A DNA stretch of 64,000 bases from Brucella pseudogrignonensis (GTDB lineage: Bacteria; Pseudomonadota; Alphaproteobacteria; Rhizobiales; Rhizobiaceae): contig NZ_NNRM01000039.1 in the NCBI RefSeq assembly GCF_002252525.1, forward strand, positions 62,001 through 126,000, given 5' to 3'. The position numbers and the translations under genes are program-made. Position 1 is the stretch's first letter; every line of letters begins with the position of its first letter. The notes beneath the pieces were generated by a model. It worked only from the letters and a program-made list of their open reading frames with translations. It ran no database searches and was not told the DNA's origin. This document shows positions 26,681 to 34,245 of this stretch, piece by piece.

Positions 26681-27963
26681 GCAGCACTCAGACCTTGAGC
26701 AAACTTCCCGCCCGCTACGCGAGCGGTGCGCGCGGAGGCATCACCTCGATCTGCTCGGCACATCCACTGGTTATCGAAGCAGCTCTTCTTGAAGGCATTG
26801 CAACCAAGACCGACGTTCTGATCGAAGCCACCTGCAATCAGGTCAATCAGGATGGCGGCTATACCGGCATGACACCGGCCGATTTCCGCCGTTTTGTCGA
26901 AGACATCGCAGCCCGTCTCGGCTTTGACACCAAGCACCTTATTCTGGGCGGTGATCACCTCGGCCCCAATCCGTGGAAGCACTTGTCGGCTGAAGAAGCC
27001 ATGGCCAAGTCCGAAGTGATGATGGATGGCTTTGTGCGTGCAGGCTTCACCAAAATTCACCTCGACACCTCGATGGGCTGTGCTGGAGAGCCGGTTGCGT
27101 TGCCTGATGCCGTGACCGCTGAACGTGCAGCACGTCTTGCCAAAGTTGCAGAAAAAGCAGCCGCTGAATCCGGCTTCGATCTGCCTGTCTATATTGTCGG
27201 CACGGAAGTTCCGATCCCGGGCGGCGCAATGGAAGAAATCGAAGATCTGGAACTGACCAAGCCAGATGCAGCCCTTGAAACCATTGCCATTCACCGCAAG
27301 GCTTTTGCAGCTCTTGGGTTAGAAGATGCATTCTCGCGCGCCATCGGCGTTGTTGTGCAGCCGGGCGTGGAATTCGGCAATGAAAACGTTGTCTATTACG
27401 ATAGCAACAAGGCGACCGCTTTAAGCGGCGTTCTCAACCAGACACCGCAATTCGTCTTTGAAGCCCATTCGACCGACTATCAGCCGGTTGAGGCGCTGTC
27501 GGCGCTGGTTCATGATGGTTTTGCCATTCTGAAGGTCGGGCCGGGCCTGACGTTCGCACTGCGTGAAGCACTTTATGGCCTTGATCAGATTGCAGCTTTC
27601 CTCGATAAACTGCCGGAAGAAGAGACCGTTCGCGGCAAGCTTGAGAAGTTGCTTCTCAACGAACCCAAGAACTGGGAGAAATATTATCATGGCGATGCGG
27701 AAGAGCTACGTCTTCAGCGCCATTTCTCCTATAGCGACCGCATTCGCTATTACTGGCCACATCCGGAAGCCACAGCAGCCGTCAATTCGCTGCTCAAGCG
27801 TCTTGAAGGTCGCAAAATTCCAGAAACGCTGATCAGCCAGTATCTCGGAACACTTTATCCGGCTGTTGCAGCCGGCAAGGTGGAGGCCACGCCACATGCA
27901 CTGATGGTCGAAGCCGTCAGAAACGTTATCCGCGTCTATGGAAAAGCCGTCGGAACGCATTAA
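26677..27963 (+). CDS. GatZ/KbaZ-family protein, probable D-tagatose-6-phosphate 4-epimerase
   Basis: 428 residues of PF08013, once annotated as the non-catalytic subunit of tagatose-bisphosphate aldolase. Conserved segments include GITSICSAHPLVIEAAL, EATCNQVNQDGGYTGM, LGGDHLGPNPW, HLDTSMGC, FEAHSTDYQ and LKVGPGLTFALREALYGLD. No GatY/KbaY-type class II aldolase is present in the window, so a subunit role is unlikely. A homologue in Agrobacterium was shown to epimerise D-tagatose 6-phosphate to D-fructose 6-phosphate, which fits the kinase immediately upstream. It is the last gene of the plus-strand operon. Confidence 0.88.
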   Translation: MSSTQTLSKLPARYASGARGGITSICSAHPLVIEAALLEGIATKTDVLIEATCNQVNQDGGYTGMTPADFRRFVEDIAARLGFDTKHLILGGDHLGPNPWKHLSAEEAMAKSEVMMDGFVRAGFTKIHLDTSMGCAGEPVALPDAVTAERAARLAKVAEKAAAESGFDLPVYIVGTEVPIPGGAMEEIEDLELTKPDAALETIAIHRKAFAALGLEDAFSRAIGVVVQPGVEFGNENVVYYDSNKATALSGVLNQTPQFVFEAHSTDYQPVEALSALVHDGFAILKVGPGLTFALREALYGLDQIAAFLDKLPEEETVRGKLEKLLLNEPKNWEKYYHGDAEELRLQRHFSYSDRIRYYWPHPEATAAVNSLLKRLEGRKIPETLISQYLGTLYPAVAAGKVEATPHALMVEAVRNVIRVYGKAVGTH

Positions 27964-27978
27964 GCCGGTACCTTCGAG

Positions 27979-28002
27979 AAAAGGCGGCCGTTACGGCCGC
28001 CC
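27979..28002 (-). terminator. Terminator between convergent genes
   Basis: GGCGGCCG-TAA-CGGCCGCC followed by TTTT on the minus strand, eight bases after the alcohol dehydrogenase stop. The same hairpin ends the opposing sugar operon but lacks a T-run on that strand. Confidence 0.75.
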
Positions 28003-28010
28003 TTGAAAAC

Positions 28011-29057
28011 TCACGCGTCAAGCGAAGCCATGTCAATGACAAAGCGATAGCGGACGTCGCTCTTCAACACACGTTCATAGGCTTCATTGATGTCCTTCAT
28101 CGCAATCATCTCGATTTCCGAAACAATATTGTGCTTGCCGCAGAAGTCGAGCATTTCCTGGGTCTCCTTGATCGAACCGATCATTGACCCCGCCAGTGTC
28201 TTGCGTCCGGGTACAAGCGAGAAGGCATGAACCGGAACCATATCTTCGGGCACACCGACAACCACCATGGTGCCGTTGATCTTGAGCAGGCCCAGATAAG
28301 CGTTCCAGTCAATCGCCACACCGACCGTGCAGATGATGAGATCAAATGTTCCGGCCAGCGACTTGAAGGTTTCCTGATCGCTGGTGGCGTAATATTCCTT
28401 GGCACCAAGCTTCAGCCCATCTTCCTTCTTGGAAAGCGACTGACTAAGCACGGTGACATCTGCACCCATCGCCGTGGCCAACTTGACGCCCATATGGCCA
28501 AGACCACCCATTCCGACGATCGCCACCTTCTTGCCGGGCCCCGCCTGCCAGTGTCGCAACGGTGAATAGAGCGTGATGCCGGCGCAAAGTAACGGCGCCG
28601 AGGCATTCAGTGGCAGATTGTCCGGCATTGACAGGACATAGCCCTCCTTGACCACGATCTGGTCAGAATAGCCACCCTGGGTCCGTGTCACACCATCACG
28701 ATCAAAGGTGTTATAGGTCTGGACCAGACCCGGAAGATAATGTTCATTCTCAAGATCGCGCGTCGCGCAGCCAACACATGAATCGACAAAGCAGCCAACC
28801 CCAACCTTATCACCAATCTTGAACTTGCTGACATTGGCGCCAATTGCGGTTACCACACCAACAATCTCGTGGCCGGGCACGATCGGATAGACGGCGTTTC
28901 TCCACTCATTACGCACCGTATGAATATCAGAATGGCAAACGCCACAATACTGGATCGCAATGACAACATCATCCGCATTGGGCTCACGGCGTTCAAAGGT
29001 GAACGGAACCAGCGGCTGATCGGCATCGGTTGCAGCATAGCCTCTTGCAATAGCCAT
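28011..29057 (-). CDS. Zinc-dependent NADP-type alcohol dehydrogenase (YahK/AdhC cinnamyl-alcohol group)
   Basis: ATG 29057 with GGAG six bases upstream gives 348 residues; the ATG at 29069 overlaps that ribosome site. Zinc ligands are in [16 protein letters not shown] and GHEIVGVV; the structural-zinc loop is [20 protein letters not shown]; the cofactor motif is [13 protein letters not shown]. This is the pattern of broad-range NADPH aldehyde reductases. It is divergent from an AraC regulator, an arrangement seen with aldehyde-detoxifying reductases (compare yqhC-yqhD). Reduction of toxic aldehydes is the probable role. Confidence 0.9.
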   Translation of the reverse strand: MAIARGYAATDADQPLVPFTFERREPNADDVVIAIQYCGVCHSDIHTVRNEWRNAVYPIVPGHEIVGVVTAIGANVSKFKIGDKVGVGCFVDSCVGCATRDLENEHYLPGLVQTYNTFDRDGVTRTQGGYSDQIVVKEGYVLSMPDNLPLNASAPLLCAGITLYSPLRHWQAGPGKKVAIVGMGGLGHMGVKLATAMGADVTVLSQSLSKKEDGLKLGAKEYYATSDQETFKSLAGTFDLIICTVGVAIDWNAYLGLLKINGTMVVVGVPEDMVPVHAFSLVPGRKTLAGSMIGSIKETQEMLDFCGKHNIVSEIEMIAMKDINEAYERVLKSDVRYRFVIDMASLDA

Positions 29058-29138
29058 AATAAACTCCAATCATAAAATAGGGATGGGCATCGGAAAGGGA
29101 CGCTGCACTATGCGGATTAAACCGGCAAGCAGGTAGAT

Positions 29139-29183
29139 CGATCCTGCAAGCTTCTTGCACGATCCTGCAAAAATTGCTCTATG
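29139..29183 (+). promoter_or_regulatory. AraC-type direct repeats with promoter elements
   Basis: CGATCCTGCAA occurs at 29139-29149 and again at 29160-29170, exactly 21 bp apart (two helical turns), the classical arrangement for AraC-family dimers. A palindrome GCAAGCTTCTTGC lies between. The second copy sits in the spacer of TTGCAC (29155-29160) and TCTATG (29178-29183), 17 bp apart. Confidence 0.65.
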
Positions 29184-29245
29184 CTGCTCGCAGACTGCCC
29201 GCATCCACTATAGATTTGCATGGAACAAGCAATCAAGAGGCCGTC

Positions 29246-30133
29246 ATGACATCTTCAGCACAAGCCTATCGCGAACTCGCTTTGCTGGCTGCACGGCACA
29301 TCGAGGCAGACGGAGAAATCCGTACGGCGATCGATGGTCTCTCGCTCAGCCGGCGCTCAGAACCCAGCACGCCCTGTCATGGAAGCTACCGGCCTTGTCT
29401 TGCCATGGTCCTCCAGGGGGCAAAATCCTTGCAGCTGGGGACTGAAACCATTCATTACGCAACCGGCGAATATCTTGTCACCTCTCTCGACCTGCCGGTG
29501 ACATGGCGGGTGTCTCAGGCCAGTGTCGAGGCACCGCATTTCTGCCTGTCGCTGGCAATTGACAGCGAGAAACTGGTTGATGTGCTTGGGCGCATGGATC
29601 TGCGCCGAAAACCCGACAGCTCGGCGGACAAAACTGGCATCGCGGTCAATGCAGCGCCTGCTGAACTGCTTGATGCAACAATCCGCTTGCTGCGCCTTCT
29701 TGATACGCCTTCGGAAATTCCGGTGATGGCACCGCTCATCGAACAGGAGATCCTCTATCGCCTTCTTTCAGGTTCCGATGGAGAGCGCCTCATCAATATT
29801 GCAACCGTTGACAGCCACGCCAACCGCATCGCCCGCTCCATCGGTTGGTTAAGACAGAATTTCGCGATGCCGCTCCGCGTCGAACATCTTGCGGAATACG
29901 TGCATATGAGCGCCTCATCCTTTCACCACCATTTCAAAGCCATTACCGCCATGACCCCGTTGCAATATCAAAAGCAACTGCGTCTCACCGAAGCTCGACG
30001 CCTGATGCTTGTCGAACGGCTGGATGCGGGAACGGCCGGCCATCGCGTCGGCTATCAAAGCCCTTCGCAGTTTAGCCGCGAATATAGCCGCCTTTACGGA
30101 AACCCGCCGGTTCGCGACATCGAAGCCGCATAG
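29246..30133 (+). CDS. AraC family transcriptional regulator (AraC_N-type)
   Basis: ATG 29246 with AAGAGG upstream gives 295 residues. The N-terminal effector domain is the PF06719 type (CHGSYRPCLAMVLQGAKSLQLG, YLVTSLDLPVTWRV), and the C-terminal double helix-turn-helix is FAMPLRVEHLAEYVHMSASSFHHHFKAIT with the second helix in GYQSPSQFSREYSRLYG. This subgroup commonly senses aldehydes and activates a divergent reductase gene. The phased repeats between it and the alcohol dehydrogenase support control of that gene and itself. Confidence 0.9.
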   Translation: MTSSAQAYRELALLAARHIEADGEIRTAIDGLSLSRRSEPSTPCHGSYRPCLAMVLQGAKSLQLGTETIHYATGEYLVTSLDLPVTWRVSQASVEAPHFCLSLAIDSEKLVDVLGRMDLRRKPDSSADKTGIAVNAAPAELLDATIRLLRLLDTPSEIPVMAPLIEQEILYRLLSGSDGERLINIATVDSHANRIARSIGWLRQNFAMPLRVEHLAEYVHMSASSFHHHFKAITAMTPLQYQKQLRLTEARRLMLVERLDAGTAGHRVGYQSPSQFSREYSRLYGNPPVRDIEAA

Positions 30134-30159
30134 CGTTCAAACGAAAGCTGAAAGCAAAC

Positions 30160-31323
30160 TTAGCCCGGTCGAGGTGCCGGGATGACCAGCGCTGCGCAGG
30201 CACCCCCGCCCGGCCTGTTTGACAATTGCAAACGTCCCCCATGCGCGACAGCGATCGCCTGAACCACCGAGAGCCCCAATCCCGTGCCACCGGTGGCGCG
30301 TGAGCGCGAGGCCTCTCCGCGCAGAAACGGCTTGGGCTCGCGAGCGCAGATATCCGAAGGGAAGCCCGGGCCGCGATCCAGGACGCGCAGCCAGATCTCA
30401 CCTGTTCCCAACGCCAGTTCAAAGCGCAAACTGCCGCCACACGCCGCATAGTGACAGGCATTCTCTATCAGCGCCAGAATGGCCTGCCGGATGCGTTGTG
30501 CGTCAACCGATACGGCATGCCCGGCAAGCGCAGTTTCCACCGTTATGCTTTGGGCGTCCAGCATCGGACGGGCCGATGTAACCACCGCATCAATCAGCCC
30601 TCCCAGATCAGTCATCTCTTTCTGCGTCACAAGCTGCTGACCGATCGCCAGTGACAGCGTCCTGAGATCCTCAACAATCCGCGACAGGCCTTCCGCCTGC
30701 AGAAGCAGGCTGGCCAGCGCCTTTTTCTCCATCGGAAAGACATCATCGACCATGCCCTGCATGGTTCCCTGCAAGATTGTCAGCGGTGTTCGCAATTCAT
30801 GCGCAACAGCCATTGTATTAAAGCGCAGCCGCTGCTCCATGGTCTCAAGACTGGTTGCAAGCGCGTTGAAACTCTCAATCAGGCTTCTTACCTCGCGCGT
30901 GCCGCGATGCGAGCGCAGCATGCGGACCGAAAAATCACCACCCTCCAAAGCCTGTGCCGCCCGCGTCAATTGTTCGAGCGGTCGGGCAATTTTGCGGACG
31001 AGATAGATTCCAATCGCGCTGCAGATCATTGCCGACAGCAGTCCCGAAACCAGCACCGACATATAAAGATGCCAGTCCAGCGGCTCCGAAAGACCGTTAA
31101 GCTGATCAAACAAGGCCTGCAGGGCCTTTGTGTCAGGGACAATGCCGGCATTCATGTCGCGATAGGCTGATGCGGCATCGGCAGGCAATTGCTGCAAAAG
31201 CTCCGCCTCAAGATAGGCTGAATACCAGCTGACACCCAGATAGGCCAAACCGACACTGAGCAGCAGCATCGCCGTGATGATCAATGCGGTCAGCGTTGCA
31301 AGCGAAAGCGTGGGGATCCTCAT
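30160..31323 (-). CDS. Sensor histidine kinase (BaeS/AdeS-like)
   Basis: 387 residues. Membrane segments at about 5-32 and 85-112 bracket a short periplasmic domain of about 50 residues; a HAMP domain follows (RKIARPLEQLTRAAQALEGGDFSVR). The H-box is VAHELRTPLTILQG with phospho-acceptor His175; N-box LIENACHYA and G-boxes DRGPGFPSD and GGTGLGLSVV are intact. The start overlaps the response-regulator stop by four bases. Related AdeRS/BaeSR systems respond to envelope stress and control efflux; no efflux pump is seen here, the divergent neighbour being a PAP2 phosphatase. Confidence 0.92.
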   Translation of the reverse strand: MRIPTLSLATLTALIITAMLLLSVGLAYLGVSWYSAYLEAELLQQLPADAASAYRDMNAGIVPDTKALQALFDQLNGLSEPLDWHLYMSVLVSGLLSAMICSAIGIYLVRKIARPLEQLTRAAQALEGGDFSVRMLRSHRGTREVRSLIESFNALATSLETMEQRLRFNTMAVAHELRTPLTILQGTMQGMVDDVFPMEKKALASLLLQAEGLSRIVEDLRTLSLAIGQQLVTQKEMTDLGGLIDAVVTSARPMLDAQSITVETALAGHAVSVDAQRIRQAILALIENACHYAACGGSLRFELALGTGEIWLRVLDRGPGFPSDICAREPKPFLRGEASRSRATGGTGLGLSVVQAIAVAHGGRLQLSNRPGGGACAALVIPAPRPG

Positions 31324-32012
31324 CTGGGTTCACAAAACCTGTAGCCCACACCGCGCACCGCGCAGAAAAAACCAAACTGACCCAGGTCCTCGACCTTGCG
31401 GCGGAGATTGGAAATATGGGTATCGACAGTGCGTGCCAATGCTTCACTCTCCGGCAGACAGGCATCCAAAAGATCCGCTCTTTCAAAGGCATGGGTCGGT
31501 CGGCGGATCATATAGGCGAGGATGCGGAACTCGCTTAAAGTCAATTGTAAAGCAACCCTGCCTTCCTGTTGATGGACAAAGGCCGTATAGGCTTTGAAAT
31601 CCACTTCAAAATTGCCAAACCGCCGTGTCGTTTGATCCATTTCTCCCCGGCTCCGCCGCAGCACTGCCTTGACCCGCGCCACCACCTCCTGCGGATTGAA
31701 CGGTTTGACAATATAGTCATCGGCGCCAAGCCTGAGCCCGCTCAAGCGATCGAGATCCTCAGCCAGAGCCGTTATCATGATCACCGGCGTGTTGTGGGTA
31801 TGCCGCAACCGCCCCAGCACGGAAAAGCCATCCAGCTTTGGTAGGCGCGCGTCGAGCAAGACAATGTCGGGTGAAAGAAACGCGTGGTGCTGCAAGGCGG
31901 TTTCGCCATCGCCAGCGCGAACCGTGCGATAGCCTTCGCGTTCGAGATAGGCACTGAGAATATGCGCAATGTCCGGCTCGTCCTCAACAATCAGAACAAG
32001 ACTGTTCTCCAT
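31320..32012 (-). CDS. OmpR-family response regulator (BaeR/AdeR-like)
   Basis: ATG 32012 with GGGGGAGGTGAG upstream gives 230 residues. The receiver has acidic residues EDEPD, phospho-acceptor Asp54 (IVLLDARLP), Thr in ITA and Lys in VKPF; the winged-helix effector domain contains LTLSEFRILAYMIRRP and RTVDTHISNLRRKVE, ending with VRGVGYRFCEP. It is cotranscribed with the kinase at 31323. Its resemblance to AdeR is by motif memory, not by alignment score. Confidence 0.93.
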   Translation of the reverse strand: MENSLVLIVEDEPDIAHILSAYLEREGYRTVRAGDGETALQHHAFLSPDIVLLDARLPKLDGFSVLGRLRHTHNTPVIMITALAEDLDRLSGLRLGADDYIVKPFNPQEVVARVKAVLRRSRGEMDQTTRRFGNFEVDFKAYTAFVHQQEGRVALQLTLSEFRILAYMIRRPTHAFERADLLDACLPESEALARTVDTHISNLRRKVEDLGQFGFFCAVRGVGYRFCEPR

Positions 32013-32276
32013 TCTCACCTCCCCCTTGTCCCGTAACAAAAATAGAAAGCCCCAGTGCGCGTCGAACTTATGGCGCAGAAACTCTCCGTCGGCAATTTCT
32101 CAGCATCCGTTTTCCACTCCCGCACAGGCTGTGGTGGCCGGGTTCGACAGAGCGCGGATGCAGTCTCCATCGTTTCTTGACAATCAGCAATCACATCGGG
32201 GTCGTGTCAATTCTCAAGGCCGGTTTCATGCAAGACGCAGCTTCACACGTCCCTTCCCCTTCCAATCGGATCCACC

Positions 32277-32986
32277 ATGATGGCCCATCAACAATCTGGG
32301 CAAGCTAGGTCCTCACGATCCTTCTGGTATCCAGTTTTATTTTTATCCTTTTTCCTGCCTTCGATCTGGCTGTCAGTCGCTTTTTTGCGCGTGGGCACGC
32401 ATTTCCTCTGTCGGATAACAGCCTGTTGCTCGCAATAAGGGATGTAAACAGGCGGGCGACGATCTACCTGCTTTCAAGCATGATCGGCTTCACTTTTCTC
32501 TATGCGATCAACCCGCGCCGGTTGCGCCATTTGCCGCCCCACAAGAACTTTTTTGTGTTGCTGACCTTCCTGCTCGGACCATTCTTAACTGTCCAGGCGC
32601 TTAAGCATTTTATCGGACGCGCGCGTCCGCGCAGCCTGATAGAATTTGGCGGATCGGCTGAGTTCACGCCCCTGTGGCAGGTTGCCGGCCATTGCAATCG
32701 CAACTGCTCGTTTCCATCCGGGGAAGCAGCAACCGCCGCCGCAAGCCTGGCAGTAATTGTGTTCTTTCCAAAAAAATGGCGGATTTCTGCCCTGACGATC
32801 ATGGTGCCGGTCGCCTTGTTTACCGCCTTCAACCGGGTGATGTTTGGAGCGCATTTTCTATCGGACGTGGTCATCGCCTGGGGCCTGATGATCTGCCTGA
32901 TGATCTGGCTCTGGCAACGCATTGCCACACATGCTGAGAGGATCGATGCGGCGATCGCACGGCTTGGCCGCAGGTTTCAGGGCTGA
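32277..32986 (+). pseudogene. PAP2-family phosphatase with an apparently frameshifted 5' end
   Basis: The body of the protein is clear from about 32310: a first membrane helix (VLTILLVSSFIFILFP), FDLAVSRFF, the PAP2 motifs KHFIGRARPR, CSFPSGEA and NRVMFGAHFLSDVVI, ending at 32986. In that frame a TAG at 32306-32308 blocks the upstream side, and there is no ATG, GTG or TTG until TTG 32426, which would discard the conserved first helix. An ATG at 32277 opens in a different frame. A one-base indel near 32300-32310, a rare start codon, or a sequencing error would explain this. If functional, it is an inner-membrane lipid phosphatase (lipid A or undecaprenyl/phosphatidyl phosphate). Confidence 0.6.
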
Positions 32987-33124
32987 TCGTCCAGCGGCCA
33001 AGGTCTCGAAAAGCTCAGCCCGAAAACCCGGAAAGCGCTGGCAGGCTAAGGATCAACAGCCTTGCACCGGCGGCAGCGCGCTGCCCATTGAGCCTTCCTG
33101 CTCACACCACATAACACCTGTCGA

Positions 33125-33772
33125 TCAAACAAGCGCTGGGCTCACGCATGACGCAGTCCTATGCTGTTTGATATAGGCCAGCACCGATATTCGAGAATTC
33201 AGCGTGTATAAAAGCTCCACGCCCCGACCCATCTTTGTCTCCGCAAAACCCTGGACGAGATCGACGCAGATATCCTCGTAATCGAGCATCACATAATCCA
33301 GCGGAAAGACCGCCTTGTAGACAGCTTCCTTTGCGCAGAACAAGAGCCTGTCCATCAGTGCCTCGTCAAAGCCTTGCGGGGTCCGATCATCGGCGTGCCT
33401 GACAAGCGCACGGATTTCCTCAGGCAATCGCAAAGCAGGCTCCACATCGACGCCCAGCGCCCGATAATCAGACGAGAAGCCAATCGCTGCGACAGCCACC
33501 TCATCATCATGGGCCAGAGATCCGACAATGGTATCGGGCCAGACCGGCGCCCCCGATGACGCGCGCCCGATCACCGCATCTGGCCAACCGCGTGACGCCA
33601 ACAGCTGTCGCGCTACAAAGCGCGCAGCCCCACTCTGATCCCGGCGCGGCAACGACTTCGTTACCAGGCTGCGCTGTTCCTCTGCCAATAAAAATCGCGC
33701 ATCCCCCGCCTCGACCCGTCGATAGCCGAGCGAAACGCCTTCCGGACAGAGCCGTTTGAAATCATCGATCAT
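33125..33772 (-). CDS. 4'-phosphopantetheinyl transferase (Sfp/EntD family)
   Basis: 215 residues. Core motifs GSLAHDDEVAVAAI, LGVDVEP (metal-binding Asp and Glu) and FCAKEAVYKAVFP (the W/F-x-x-KE-x-x-x-K motif) are all present. These enzymes attach 4'-phosphopantetheine from CoA to the serine of carrier-protein domains. It ends a three-gene operon with an acetyltransferase and the large NRPS, starting six bases after the acetyltransferase stop. Its target is most likely Ser612 in the thiolation domain of that NRPS. Confidence 0.92.
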   Translation of the reverse strand: MIDDFKRLCPEGVSLGYRRVEAGDARFLLAEEQRSLVTKSLPRRDQSGAARFVARQLLASRGWPDAVIGRASSGAPVWPDTIVGSLAHDDEVAVAAIGFSSDYRALGVDVEPALRLPEEIRALVRHADDRTPQGFDEALMDRLLFCAKEAVYKAVFPLDYVMLDYEDICVDLVQGFAETKMGRGVELLYTLNSRISVLAYIKQHRTASCVSPALV

Positions 33773-33778
33773 TGGTGA

Positions 33779-34243
33779 TCATGTCCGGCAAGGTAAGATA
33801 GCAATCATCTCGCCGTCCGCGTCAATGCCCTGCTCGACAAAACCGGCCTTCGCGTATAATTGCCGTGCGGCAAAATTTCCAGGCTCATAGCAGATGCTGA
33901 CCTGTTTGATGGCAGTGATCGATCGAATTTCCGCCAGAAAGGTCTGCAACGCAGCAAAACCATAGCCGCGACCCTGGTAGCGGCGGTCGATCATCAACCG
34001 GTAAAGCTGTGCAGTGGCCGGTTCACTGGTTGCATCATACATCAAGAACCCGACCAGATCGGCATCAATCAGAATGGCCGTGGGTCTTGCATCTGGATCC
34101 TCGTCTGCCTCCAAAAGCGAGTCCTGATTGCAGGCGACCAGATCCTGCTGCCCCTCGGCCAGTTCAAGAGCCGCGACGCGGGACCGGATCGCATCGGTCA
34201 CCGCGACGAGTTCAACGTGGATCGGGGTTTGTGGCTTCGTCAT
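33779..34243 (-). CDS. GNAT-family N-acetyltransferase
   Basis: ATG 34243 with AAGGG six bases upstream gives 154 residues; TTG 34249 overlapping the NRPS stop is an alternative. The acetyl-CoA site is YRLMIDRRYQGRGYGFAAL and the late SICYEPGNFAARQLYAKAGFVEQG is typical of BltD/SpeG-like amine acetyltransferases. Its place between a poly-lysine-synthetase-like NRPS and its activating enzyme suggests it acetylates the amine product or precursor, perhaps as self-protection or tailoring; that is inference. Confidence 0.88.
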   Translation of the reverse strand: MTKPQTPIHVELVAVTDAIRSRVAALELAEGQQDLVACNQDSLLEADEDPDARPTAILIDADLVGFLMYDATSEPATAQLYRLMIDRRYQGRGYGFAALQTFLAEIRSITAIKQVSICYEPGNFAARQLYAKAGFVEQGIDADGEMIAILPCRT

Positions 34244-34245
34244 GC

